IMG/VR virus record: IMGVR_UViG_3300045952_000116
Location: 1-43,284 of that record
Reading direction: 5' to 3' (one strand)
Length of the DNA stretch: 43,284 bases
From: a virus
Positions 22,539 to 31,888 of the stretch are shown here, one piece after another (position 1 is the stretch's first letter; every line of letters begins with the position of its first letter). Below the pieces are notes generated by a model. It was not told where the DNA came from and did no database searches. It worked only from the letters and a program-made list of their open reading frames with translations. The position numbers and the translations under genes were made by a program.

Positions 22539-25500
22539 TGGCCGCGCCTCCTACCCTCACCGTCCGCATCGCGGCCAATATCGACGCCCTGCAGGCGGCG
22601 CTCGCGCAGGCCCAAAGCGGCATCCAGGTCACGACGGCCGGCATGAACAAGCTGGCCGCGTCGTTCTCGGGCGACAAGCTCGTGCAGCAGGCCGTCAACA
22701 TGGCCGCGGCGATCGAGAAGGTCGGCGGGGTGTCCAAGCTGACCGAGGCCGAGCTCGCCCGGGCCAATCGGGTCTTCGAGGCGGCGGCGCAGAAGATGAC
22801 GGTCCTCGGGTCGGAAGGGGCCGCCGCGATGCGGCAACTGGCTGACTCCACCAAGGCCGTCAAGCAGCCGATTGAGGACGCCGACAAGGCGACGCAAAGC
22901 TGGGCGCAGTCGTTCTCCGCGACGCTGGCCGGCTTCCTCTCGGCCCAAGCCATCTGGAGCGCCGTCACCACGGGACTGAATCTGGTCGTGTCGGCGATCG
23001 GCGCGGTCAAGGATGCGCTGGTCAGCGCCGTGCTCAGCACAGCCGACCTCGGCGACGAGATGCTGACGCTGTCCACCAAGACGGGCATCTCCGTCGAAAA
23101 GCTGTCCGAGTGGCGCTACGTGGCGGGGCAGACCGGCACCAGCGTCGAGCAAATCACGGGGAGCGTCTTCAAGCTGCAGGCCTCGCTCGGGGAGGGCGGC
23201 AAGAAAACCGAACAGGCGCTGAACGCGATCGGCTTGTCCGTGGCGCAACTGCGCGCGCAGCGGCCCGATGAAGCGTTCGAGTCGGTGCTCGCGAAACTGC
23301 GGCAGCTGCCGGCCGAGTCGGACAAGGCCGCCGTGGGGGTGGCCCTGTTCGGCAAGGGCTTCAAGGACATGGCGAACCTCACGCGCGAGGACATCGGCGC
23401 GCTGCGGGAACGCTTCCAGCAACTCGGCGGCACCATCAGCACCGAACTCGCCGTGGCCGGGGATGCGTTCAACGACGCGCGGGGCGACTGGAACGTGTTG
23501 GTGGAGCGGATGAACACCAGCATCGGCGCGGCCATCCTGCCGGCCGCGACGGCCTTCGTGAACATCATGGTCGACGCCGTCGCGAAGGCGCTGAACGAGA
23601 GCAGCCTGTCGGCCACGCAGTTCCAGGCCTCGGTGACGAATGCCTTCGCGGCCGCGGTGGACGTCTCCGGCCTGGTCCTGCAGGCCATTGGGTTGCTCGT
23701 GCAAGGGTTTGCCGAGTTGTTCACCGGCAAATGGACGCAGGAAACGGCGGGCCTCGTCAGCGCGATCGGGCTGGTCGGCACCAACGTCACGAATCTCGGC
23801 CAGGCCGTGGCGCTCTTCAACGGGCAGGCCGGGCTGGCCGGCATGTTCGAGAAGCTGCGGGCGGGCTTTGTCGAGACGATGCGCGTGTCGACGGCGGTCG
23901 CCATCGCGGGGCGCGAGTCTGAACGGGTCCTCGCCACGCTGGGCGAGAGCATGGGCCGCATTGGCGCGGAGATGAAAGGGAAGGGGGCGGCGGCCCTCGA
24001 CGCGGTCCGGGCGCAAATCCAGCAGACCGCGGCGGCCATGCGGACCGCCAGTGCGCAGGCCGGCGATGGCATCGGCCTTCTGGCCGAGGCGGTGACCACG
24101 CTGGGCCGCCAGATCGATTTCAGCGATGAGAAATTGCGCGCGCTGATGCCGCGGATCCAGGCGGTCACGCTCCCGCTGGCCCGGCTCCGAGAGGGAGGCA
24201 TCGAGACCGCGCGCAGCTTCGGTACGCTCAATCAGACCCTCGGCGTGGAGATGGACGCGGCCATGCGCCGCGCCACCGTGGCCAGCCAAGCGGCCACCGA
24301 TCGGATGGTCGTCTTCCGGACCGGCATCCGAGACACCACCGCAGACCTGGGCGGCATGAGTGGCGCGTTGGACGCGGCGGCCCAGGTGATCGGTCAATTT
24401 GGCGATGACAGCAAGGACGCGGCGCTCGCGCAACAAGCGCTGGGCCTCGCGGTGCAGGTCGCGGGCGCGTTCGCCACCAAGGCGGGCGCCGACGCGGCGA
24501 CGGCGGCCTCGCAGGCGGCCCTCGAAGTCGGCAAGTACGAGGAAGCGCAAAAACAAGCGGCGATTGCCACGCAACTGAATGCTCAAGCGTCGGTGCAGTT
24601 CGGGCTGGCCCTCATCAACGTCATTGGGGCCATCGGGCAATATCAGTTGGCGCAGCAGGCGATCGAGGCCGCCGCGTACCGGGCGGGCCGGGCGCAGCAT
24701 GCGTCCGCGGTCGAACTGCTGCAGGACCTGCAGGCGACCCTGGGGTCGTTGCAGGCCATCGGCGAGTTCAGTCGGCTGGCGGGCGTCGATTTGTCTGCCT
24801 TCCTGGAGGCCGCCTCCGGTCCATTTCGCAATCGTCGCATGCTGGACGCCGAGGATTACCGCGAGGCCATCGAGATGGTCGAGCGGTTTGTGCAGACGGC
24901 GGTGTCCGGCATGGCGCGCTACAACCTCTCCTGGGCGGACATGCCGAAGGTGGCGGACCGGCTCCGCATGGCTACCTTTGAGGGGCAGAAACTGCAGGAG
25001 ACGTTCGAGGCGCTGGTCAAGATCGGATTCGACGCACAAACCGCCGCGGGCGGGATGGCGGTCGATCTCAATGAGTGGTTGAACCAGGCGCTGAGAGCCG
25101 GCATCGAAATCCCCGCCGCGTTCCAGCCGATGCTGGACGCGCTCATCCGATCGGGCGAACTGAGCCAGGAGAACGCGCGCTTACTGCTCGGCATCGCTGA
25201 TGCTGGTGTGCCGTCGCTCGACGAGGTCACGGCCGCGGCGGAACGCTACGGCATCGCGCTCGAAGACCTCGGCCCGAAGGTGCAGCAGCTCCAGATCGAC
25301 GAAGCCGCGAAGCAGCTGGTGGACGACTGGAACGTCCTGAGCGCCGCCACGGATGACGTGAGCGTCATCTTCGCGGGCATGGGCGAAGACGTCCAGCAGC
25401 TCGTGGACGACGCGATCCGCTACGGGGCCGAGTTGCCGGCCGCCATGCGCCCGATGCTCCAGGCGTTCATCGACGCGGGGGAACTCGTCGACGAGAACGG

Positions 25501-27109
25501 CCAGAAGATCACCGACCTCTCGCAACTCAACTTCGCCGAGGATCTCACCGCGCAAGTCGATCGGCTCATCGAGAAGCTGGACGAGCTGATCGGCAGCATG
25601 CTCAAAATCCCTCCTGCGGCGGGCGGCATCGTGGGCGGCATCGGCGGCATCGGTGCCGCGGCCACCAGCGCGGCCACGGCCGTCGAGGGCCTCGCCGCGA
25701 AGACCGACGCGGCCGCGCAGGCCATGTCCTACAGCTTCGTGGAGACCGGCGAGGAGGTCGACGACCTGCAGCGGCGCATCGAGGAGTGGGGCGAGGGCGA
25801 GCTCAACAAGATTCCGATCACCGCGGTGGACGAGGCCTCCGGCGTCATCGAGGACGTGCAGGAGGCCCTCGACCAGTTGCCGCCCGAGGTGAGCATCAAC
25901 GTCAAGGCCGGATTGCGCGAGGCGGAGAGTGCCGGCTTCAAGACCCGCGCGGAGCTTGAGGCGGCAGCGGCCACCGCCGAACGCATCTACGAGAGCATGC
26001 GGGCGAGCGGGCAGTTCACGCAGGGCGAAATCACCAGGGCGTTCCGGGCCTGGCAGACGGCGCTTGAAGCGATCGATCCGTCGCCGCTCGGCCGCGTGGC
26101 CGCCGCCGGCTACAAGACGCGCGACGAACTGCAGGCGGCGGCGAACGATGCGCGCACCATCTGGGAGACGATGGTGCAGAGCGGCCGGTTCACGGCGGAC
26201 GAGATCCAGCGCGCGTGGGAAGACTGGCAAGACAAGCTCGAGGCCACCGGGACGGACGGCCTCACGAAGAAGGTGCGGGACGAGCTCAAGAGCCTGAAGG
26301 ACTACGTCGCGACCGAGGTGCCGGAGTTCGACGAGCTCGGCAACCGCATCTTCGGCGTCGAGGAGCAGCGGGCGATCGACCGCATCGCGGAGATCGAAGC
26401 CCAGGTCGCCGCCAGCCAGGCGGCCATCCAAACCGCGACCGGCACGGCCGGCACCGAGATCGAAGGCGCGATGGAAGACGCGCAGGGCGCGGGCGAGGAC
26501 GCCTTCGAGGCGATCGAATCGGGCGCCGAGGACGCCGCGCTGAAGGCGAAGGCCGTCTGGCAGGCGGGCTCCGACCTGCAGACCCTGTTCGCGGCGGCGG
26601 ATTACGAGACGCCGTTCGAGGAGGGGCGCGACGCCGCGGAACGGATGCGTCGGGAAGTGGACCTGCTGCAACGATCGGTCGATGCCGTCTCCTTCGGGCG
26701 CAGTCCTGGCGGCCTCAAGGAATGGTCGCCGATGCTCACGGCGGCCGCCCTGACGGCCGCGAGCGCCAGCGACCGGATGGTCTCCGACTACGACCGCATC
26801 GCGCAGGCGGTCAACCGCGTCACGTTCGGATCGGGGTCGTTCGAGGCGGGCCTGTCCACGGTCAGCACGGTGGGGCCGCTGGGGTTCGGGAGTGCGGGCG
26901 TCTCGGGCGAGGCGAACGCGCTCACCGAGCTCCGCGCGATTCGCCGGGCTCTTTCAGAGCAGCAGCCGGATGTGCTGTTCGTGCCGCTGAAGCCGGGCGA
27001 CTCGATGCAGTCGCTGGAAGACCGCCTGGCGGACCAACTCCCACGCCGCATCATGCAGAGCGCGAGCTTCCGCAACGCCATGCAGCGGGCGATCAACGGA
27101 GGCGCGTAG
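22538..27109 (+). CDS. tape measure protein
   Basis: A 1523-aa protein, the largest in the genome. Residues 127-167 are a hydrophobic stretch ('LAGFLSAQAIWSAVTTGLNLV') followed by 'LSTADLGDEMLTLSTKTGIS' and 'LSEWRYVAGQTGTSVEQI', typical of TP901-like tape measures. Long helical, Ala-rich regions follow. A 58-residue unit is tandemly repeated at 25931-26278, and an 'IPAAFQPMLDALIRSGEL' segment recurs as 'LPAAMRPMLQAFIDAGEL'. At about 0.15 nm per helical residue the tail would be near 225 nm. No lytic peptidoglycan domain was recognised. Confidence 0.92.
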   Translation: MAAPPTLTVRIAANIDALQAALAQAQSGIQVTTAGMNKLAASFSGDKLVQQAVNMAAAIEKVGGVSKLTEAELARANRVFEAAAQKMTVLGSEGAAAMRQLADSTKAVKQPIEDADKATQSWAQSFSATLAGFLSAQAIWSAVTTGLNLVVSAIGAVKDALVSAVLSTADLGDEMLTLSTKTGISVEKLSEWRYVAGQTGTSVEQITGSVFKLQASLGEGGKKTEQALNAIGLSVAQLRAQRPDEAFESVLAKLRQLPAESDKAAVGVALFGKGFKDMANLTREDIGALRERFQQLGGTISTELAVAGDAFNDARGDWNVLVERMNTSIGAAILPAATAFVNIMVDAVAKALNESSLSATQFQASVTNAFAAAVDVSGLVLQAIGLLVQGFAELFTGKWTQETAGLVSAIGLVGTNVTNLGQAVALFNGQAGLAGMFEKLRAGFVETMRVSTAVAIAGRESERVLATLGESMGRIGAEMKGKGAAALDAVRAQIQQTAAAMRTASAQAGDGIGLLAEAVTTLGRQIDFSDEKLRALMPRIQAVTLPLARLREGGIETARSFGTLNQTLGVEMDAAMRRATVASQAATDRMVVFRTGIRDTTADLGGMSGALDAAAQVIGQFGDDSKDAALAQQALGLAVQVAGAFATKAGADAATAASQAALEVGKYEEAQKQAAIATQLNAQASVQFGLALINVIGAIGQYQLAQQAIEAAAYRAGRAQHASAVELLQDLQATLGSLQAIGEFSRLAGVDLSAFLEAASGPFRNRRMLDAEDYREAIEMVERFVQTAVSGMARYNLSWADMPKVADRLRMATFEGQKLQETFEALVKIGFDAQTAAGGMAVDLNEWLNQALRAGIEIPAAFQPMLDALIRSGELSQENARLLLGIADAGVPSLDEVTAAAERYGIALEDLGPKVQQLQIDEAAKQLVDDWNVLSAATDDVSVIFAGMGEDVQQLVDDAIRYGAELPAAMRPMLQAFIDAGELVDENGQKITDLSQLNFAEDLTAQVDRLIEKLDELIGSMLKIPPAAGGIVGGIGGIGAAATSAATAVEGLAAKTDAAAQAMSYSFVETGEEVDDLQRRIEEWGEGELNKIPITAVDEASGVIEDVQEALDQLPPEVSINVKAGLREAESAGFKTRAELEAAAATAERIYESMRASGQFTQGEITRAFRAWQTALEAIDPSPLGRVAAAGYKTRDELQAAANDARTIWETMVQSGRFTADEIQRAWEDWQDKLEATGTDGLTKKVRDELKSLKDYVATEVPEFDELGNRIFGVEEQRAIDRIAEIEAQVAASQAAIQTATGTAGTEIEGAMEDAQGAGEDAFEAIESGAEDAALKAKAVWQAGSDLQTLFAAADYETPFEEGRDAAERMRREVDLLQRSVDAVSFGRSPGGLKEWSPMLTAAALTAASASDRMVSDYDRIAQAVNRVTFGSGSFEAGLSTVSTVGPLGFGSAGVSGEANALTELRAIRRALSEQQPDVLFVPLKPGDSMQSLEDRLADQLPRRIMQSASFRNAMQRAINGGA
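25931..26278 (+). repeat. tandem 58-codon repeat in the tape measure gene
   Basis: Two units of 174 nt (25931-26104 and 26105-26278). Both start 'AG(F/Y)KTR(A/D)EL', continue with a 'Q/A AAA..A' helix, and end with 'F..W(Q)..LEA'. The period is exactly 58 codons. It fits stepwise lengthening of the tape measure by internal duplication. Confidence 0.7.
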
Positions 27110-27898
27110 ATGGCGACGATCATCTACACGTACCCGGACGATAACATCGCGGCGGATGCGACCTGGTCGCTGACGAGTGGATCGGCCGCCGCCGGGTATC
27201 CCCTCGACAACGTGTTCGACCTCCTCTTCGCGAAGCCGTTCAAGGCGGCGTCGGGCACGGGCGTCACCATTCAAGCGGCGTTCGGCAGCCCCGAAGTCAC
27301 GATCGAACTGGTCGCATTTGGCGGGCAGCACAACCTGGCCGGGGCCACCGTGAAGGTGGACAACAACGGCGGCATGGCGCAGCAGACGCTCGCGATTCCC
27401 GCCAACCGCACCGACGGGCACTCGGTGTGTCCCTACCTGGATCTGTCGGAGGTCGCCGAGAACAGCGCCACGACGTGGACGTTCACGATTACCGGCGCCG
27501 CCGCGCCGCCGGCCATCGGCGAGATCGCGCTGTACGCCACGAAGCGATCGCTCGTGCGCAATCCCGCCTACGGCTTCGTCGATGACGAGGTCCATCCGAT
27601 CATCGAGCACCCGACCGACTTTGGCTTCGTGAAGGCACCGTATGACCTCGGCGTGACGTGGCGGACGTTGCAGGGGCTGGACGTGCTCGACACCGTCGCC
27701 AACATCGCCCTGATTCGCGACTGGCATCGTGCCTGCCAGGGCCGCGTGAAGGCGTCGCTCGTGGTGCTCGACCCGGCCGTGAACGACGCCCGCTTCGTGC
27801 GGTTCCTCGAGCCGCGCTTCGCGCATGTCCTGAGCTTTCCCGCGCTCCATCGGACGTCGTTCGCGCTGGAAGAAGTGGCGCGCGGGCCGGTGCTCTGA
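27110..27898 (+). CDS. minor tail protein, distal-tail-like
   Basis: A 262-aa protein with GGAGGCG just before its ATG. It is β-rich: 'FGSPEVTIELVAFGGQHNLA' and 'TWTFTITGAAAPPAIGEIAL' look like a galactose-binding-type sandwich, followed by a C-terminal 'LGVTWRTLQGLDVLDTVANI' domain. The place after the tape measure is that of the distal tail protein. No closer family is recognised. Confidence 0.6.
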   Translation: MATIIYTYPDDNIAADATWSLTSGSAAAGYPLDNVFDLLFAKPFKAASGTGVTIQAAFGSPEVTIELVAFGGQHNLAGATVKVDNNGGMAQQTLAIPANRTDGHSVCPYLDLSEVAENSATTWTFTITGAAAPPAIGEIALYATKRSLVRNPAYGFVDDEVHPIIEHPTDFGFVKAPYDLGVTWRTLQGLDVLDTVANIALIRDWHRACQGRVKASLVVLDPAVNDARFVRFLEPRFAHVLSFPALHRTSFALEEVARGPVL

Positions 27899-28707
27899 TG
27901 CCCATCCAGTGGACGAGCAATCCTGAAAAGTCTTGGCCCGACGGCGCGGGCGGCGTGTCCGTCGCGCCGAGCGGGACGGCAAACGTCTATGGGAGCTGGG
28001 CGACAATCGTGGACCCGACTGCCATTGCGGCCGTACTGTCCGGGATAGTGCTGTGGACGACCAGCAACGCGAACCTGTTCATGGAAGTCCAGATTGGCGT
28101 GGCACCGTCCGGCAGTGCAGCCAACAGCGAGTCGCCTATCGCCACGATTCCCCTGACGCAGTTCGGGCAGGCGTTCACGACCGACTTCACGACGCCGCAA
28201 TGCTGCTTCACCGTTCCGGTTGATCTCATCCCTGCCGACTCTCGCGTGTCGGTACGTATCCGTGTCAGCACGACCTCGGCCACCGCCTATCTCGTCTCTG
28301 CGGCCTATTACGAGAAACCCATCGTCGGCAACTTGCTCGTGTCAGCGCAGCCGATCAAGTCGATGGGGATGCCCGTGCTAGTGACGGCTTCCGGTTCGAC
28401 GTGGACGTACGGTTCATGGACGACGTTGCTCGACCCTACCTCTACAGAACAGGTCATTGACGGCGTGATGTTATTCGCCGGAGGTAACACGCAAATAGAG
28501 GGTCAGTTCGGCGTCGGAGCGAGCCCAAGCGCCGTCGCACTGTTCAGGCAACACGGCGCGGGGTCCTATGGCGCGTTCGGCTACCACCCGCAAATGATTC
28601 CGCTGGACGTGATCGGCTCAGGCGTCAAGGTGTCTGGCCGCGCGCGGTCCAATAGCGCCGCGCAGCAGGTGTATATGTCGTACACCTACCGGGAGAAGCC
28701 TCTCTAA
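27898..28707 (+). CDS. minor tail protein made of two β-domain repeats
   Basis: A 269-aa protein, TGATG-coupled upstream. It consists of two copies of a domain of about 130 residues, each with '(V/T)YGSW.T..DPT', a strand pair, and 'GVA.SGSA'/'GVGASPSAV', followed by 'IPL' and 'SVR.RV'-like strands. The same pattern occurs twice more at the start of the next gene. The region (27898 to about 29560) is less GC-rich than its flanks. It may be a receptor-contacting tail-tip decoration; function unknown. Confidence 0.6.
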   Translation: MPIQWTSNPEKSWPDGAGGVSVAPSGTANVYGSWATIVDPTAIAAVLSGIVLWTTSNANLFMEVQIGVAPSGSAANSESPIATIPLTQFGQAFTTDFTTPQCCFTVPVDLIPADSRVSVRIRVSTTSATAYLVSAAYYEKPIVGNLLVSAQPIKSMGMPVLVTASGSTWTYGSWTTLLDPTSTEQVIDGVMLFAGGNTQIEGQFGVGASPSAVALFRQHGAGSYGAFGYHPQMIPLDVIGSGVKVSGRARSNSAAQQVYMSYTYREKPL

Positions 28708-31373
28708 TGTCCCGTCTGACGACCGGCATCGCCGCCACGGCACCGAGCGGCGCGAGCGGACTGACCGTCACAACGGGGTCTGGTGGCTGGACGTGGGGGG
28801 CGTGGATCGAGTTCATCGCCAACGCGGCGACAGACATCAACATCACGGAATTGATCGAGCACAGCTCGCCCGGTGCCGTCGCTGCGCAAGTAGACGTGCA
28901 AGTCGGCATCGGCCCTGAGGACGATGAGGTTCCGCACGGCGGGTTCTTTCGCTATCACATTCAGAACGTCGGCACCGATACGGCGTTCCCGCGCGTTGTG
29001 GCACTCCCGTCTGCGATGCGCACGGTTCCAGCCGGCTCGCGTGTGTGCCTGCGGTCCCGGCAGCGCTCCTCTGGCGCGGAGGCAGGGACGTACGCGATCA
29101 AGTACTTCACCGACCTCGAATCCGACAACATCCACACTGGCGACGCAGGCGCATTGCCGGACGGCACGACGCCGCCGGACGTCGCCGGCAGCGCGACGCC
29201 GTGGGCATGGAGTAGTTGGGTGCCGGTGGGCACGCTCACCGATTCGCATGACTTATTCGGCATCGCGTGGAACGTCGCATCTGGTCCCTCAAACGTGGAC
29301 ATAGAGTTCGAAGTCGGTGTGGGTGATCCGACGCCAGTTCCGATCACGTCATTCCGAACCGCGAAGATGGTGAATAACAGTGGACGAATTCACCAGATTC
29401 TTCGCTGCGCCGTGTGTCCCCTCGGTGAATCCGGCGACGTTGTCTCGGTCCGCGTCCGCAAGGGCGGCACGAGCACGAGCAACATCGCCGTGTCCCTGCT
29501 GATCTACACGCCGACCGGCGTGGAATCGCCCAATCCTGAAGTCGGCATCAGCCTCTGCGGCGCCGAGACCGCGTACGTCTGGCTCGAGCTGCAGACCGAC
29601 GACCCCGAGGATGTCCGGTCCTACGGCAAAGAGAGCCTCGCGCTCGATGCCATCTTCAAGGAAGGCCGCGTCCTGAGCTTCGGCACGGTCCGCCGCGGCT
29701 TCTCGCGCGACCGCGGCGGCTACGAAACCGCGACGGCCTCCATCGAGTTGAGTGACACCGATCGCGAGCTCCGCGGCCTGGCCGCCACAAATACGCTCCT
29801 GAACAAACGGTGCGACGTCTACATCTCGACGCCCGACGCCATGCGCGCCGGCGACGCGCCGCGGCGCGTGATGCAGGGCATCATCCGCCGCTACAAGCTG
29901 CTCCCGCAGCTCCAGTTCCGCCTGGAGCTCGAGGACTTCTTCGGCTGCAAGCTGAGCGCCTTCAGCGGCGACCGCCAGATCCCGCACCGCCTGTTCAACA
30001 TCGACGACTTCCCGAATCTGGCGAATGCGTCCGATGACGCGGTCTCACCGGGGAATCCCGACCTGATCGGCAAGCCGATCCCGATTGCCTACGGGCATCT
30101 GTCCGATGCGGACGTCTCCGCCTCGACGGGCGTCGTGCCGTGTCACTTCGTCGGCCGGCGGAATGTGAATAGCTTCGACTGGGATGAATACGTCGTCTGC
30201 GGCCACGCGGTCAAGGAAGTCGAGCAGTGGTACGCCGCCGCGTCGATCGACGCCTACGATCTCCCACGCGAGCTGATGCCCCCGACCACCGAGGGCGTGG
30301 ACTTCCTGATCCCGGGGTTCGCCGGGTGGGCCACGCACGTCGGCACGTCGGCCATGTACCGCGACTTCAACGGCCATCGCTACACCGTCATCTATGCCCG
30401 CGGCCCACGGTCGGATGCGGCGCGCGAAGGCAAGGTCCCGTTCACCTTGAACATCAAGGCCGCCGAGACGGTCGGCGACGGCACCGGCGATCTCATCGAG
30501 TCACTGCCCCAGCAGATCGAGCATCTCCTGGTGCAGTGGGTGCTGGTCGAGGGCGGGTATCTCACCGGCGACTGGTCGGAGACGCCGACGATTGGCGACC
30601 CGCCTTACGAGCGGTTCCGGTCGTCCAGCACGGACGTGGTGCAGGCCGCGACCGAAGCCCGCATCACCGGCGGGTATCTCGGCGCCTTCCTGCTCGCCTG
30701 GCAGGGGCAGTTCCACAGCATCGCGGAGCTGGTCGGGGATGCCTGTCGATCCTGCGACATCGACCTCGGGCTGAACAAGGACGGCCAGGTGTTCATGGCG
30801 ATGGTCGATCCGGCTGCCGCGAGCGTGAAGGACTGGAACGACGTCCTGGACGTGCTCAAGGACAGTTTCGACATCGACCAGGACTTCGATGCGCTGGCGA
30901 ACCGGATTGAGTATCGGTATCAGCGGCGCTACATCGCCTCGGCGACGCACCTGGTTGAGGTCACGGTCGGATCACCCGGAGAGAGCACCTTCCGCTTGCC
31001 GCCGACCCTGCGTGAGCCGCCACAGACCGACTGGTTGGCGGACACGCTCGCGCAGGAAGACACGGCTTCGATCACCGCCCTGGGGGAGACGCGCCTCTAC
31101 GACCTCGAGCTGCCGATGGTGCGGGACGGCGCCACGGCCGATGACGTGGTCGGCGAGCTGCTGACGCGGCTGAAGGATGGGCCGATTCACGCCACGTTCG
31201 ATGTGGACCTGTGCGGCACCGACGTCGAGAACGGTGACAACTGCACCCTCGACGAGTATCAGGGGATGTCCGCGTCTGGCTGGGCGGATCGCCTCATTCG
31301 CGTCGAGGAGCACGTGCTCAATCTGGATACCCTGTCGGTCACGCTCGTGGCGCGCGACATCGGCGGATTGTAG
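28707..31373 (+). CDS. tail hub / tail-tip protein with two N-terminal β-domains
   Basis: An 888-aa protein. Residues 1-280 hold two β-domains of the kind making up the upstream protein ('WTWGAWIEFIANAATD' and 'WAWSSWVPVGTLTDSHD'). From about 290, 'YVWLELQTDDPEDVRSYGK', 'RKGFSRDRGGYETATASIEL'-like strands and 'YKLLPQLQFRLELEDFFGC' suggest the ring-forming hub fold; 'FHSIAELVGDACRSCDIDLG' and 'LANRIEYRYQRRY' appear later. Position and length agree with a tail hub that carries the fibres. Domain identity is inferred, not proven. Confidence 0.65.
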   Translation: MSRLTTGIAATAPSGASGLTVTTGSGGWTWGAWIEFIANAATDINITELIEHSSPGAVAAQVDVQVGIGPEDDEVPHGGFFRYHIQNVGTDTAFPRVVALPSAMRTVPAGSRVCLRSRQRSSGAEAGTYAIKYFTDLESDNIHTGDAGALPDGTTPPDVAGSATPWAWSSWVPVGTLTDSHDLFGIAWNVASGPSNVDIEFEVGVGDPTPVPITSFRTAKMVNNSGRIHQILRCAVCPLGESGDVVSVRVRKGGTSTSNIAVSLLIYTPTGVESPNPEVGISLCGAETAYVWLELQTDDPEDVRSYGKESLALDAIFKEGRVLSFGTVRRGFSRDRGGYETATASIELSDTDRELRGLAATNTLLNKRCDVYISTPDAMRAGDAPRRVMQGIIRRYKLLPQLQFRLELEDFFGCKLSAFSGDRQIPHRLFNIDDFPNLANASDDAVSPGNPDLIGKPIPIAYGHLSDADVSASTGVVPCHFVGRRNVNSFDWDEYVVCGHAVKEVEQWYAAASIDAYDLPRELMPPTTEGVDFLIPGFAGWATHVGTSAMYRDFNGHRYTVIYARGPRSDAAREGKVPFTLNIKAAETVGDGTGDLIESLPQQIEHLLVQWVLVEGGYLTGDWSETPTIGDPPYERFRSSSTDVVQAATEARITGGYLGAFLLAWQGQFHSIAELVGDACRSCDIDLGLNKDGQVFMAMVDPAAASVKDWNDVLDVLKDSFDIDQDFDALANRIEYRYQRRYIASATHLVEVTVGSPGESTFRLPPTLREPPQTDWLADTLAQEDTASITALGETRLYDLELPMVRDGATADDVVGELLTRLKDGPIHATFDVDLCGTDVENGDNCTLDEYQGMSASGWADRLIRVEEHVLNLDTLSVTLVARDIGGL

Positions 31374-31384
31374 GAAGGGGCCAC

Positions 31385-31888
31385 ATGGCCGGCAGCGCTC
31401 GGAACATCGTGCGGACCGTGACCAGGGATGGCCGGTCGGCGGCGCGCCCACTCGTCGAGCCATCCACTGGCGGCGGCGGGATGAGTGGCGGCGGCATCGT
31501 GCCCTCGACCGCGGCGAGCGCCGTCGCCTACGGCGGGACGATGGGCCGCACGGCGCCCTCGGGCACGACGACGGCGCAATCCATGCCCGACGCGCACGAC
31601 GTGCCGGGGGATGGGCGCACCTGGGTCGTGCACGTCCTCACGCGCTCGCAATTCAGCGCGCATACGGCGACGCCGAGTATCGCCCGGTGTTCGGCGGCGC
31701 ATGCCGTCGAGGCCACCGTCGCCACCGGCACCGCGACGAGCGCCACGAGCTCGGATCCGTCCACGGGAAATTGGCAGACGCTCGGTCCGTTCATCGCCGC
31801 GGCGGGCAAGTTCTATCGGCTGCAAGTCACCATGAACCATACGGCGGGCGCCGGCGCCGTCATGGGGATGGGGGAAGTCAGTGCCTAA
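31385..31888 (+). CDS. hypothetical minor tail protein
   Basis: A 167-aa protein with a ribosome binding site (GGAAGGGG) ahead of ATG 31385. It is rich in Thr, Ser, Ala and Gly with many short strands ('RTWVVHVLTRSQFSAHTATP', 'FYRLQVTMNHTAGAGAV'). No family is recognised. It lies between the hub and the tail fibre and its end overlaps the fibre start by 8 nt, so a tail-tip role is likely. Confidence 0.55.
   Translation: MAGSARNIVRTVTRDGRSAARPLVEPSTGGGGMSGGGIVPSTAASAVAYGGTMGRTAPSGTTTAQSMPDAHDVPGDGRTWVVHVLTRSQFSAHTATPSIARCSAAHAVEATVATGTATSATSSDPSTGNWQTLGPFIAAAGKFYRLQVTMNHTAGAGAVMGMGEVSA

Noticed and set aside
22373-25039. Very long open frame (888 codons) on the minus strand opposite the tape measure gene
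   Set aside because: High GC content leaves antisense frames open; the plus strand codes a clear tape measure protein and the antisense product is Arg/His/Leu-rich without motifs. The same holds for 10032-11567 and 11699-13558 on the minus strand.
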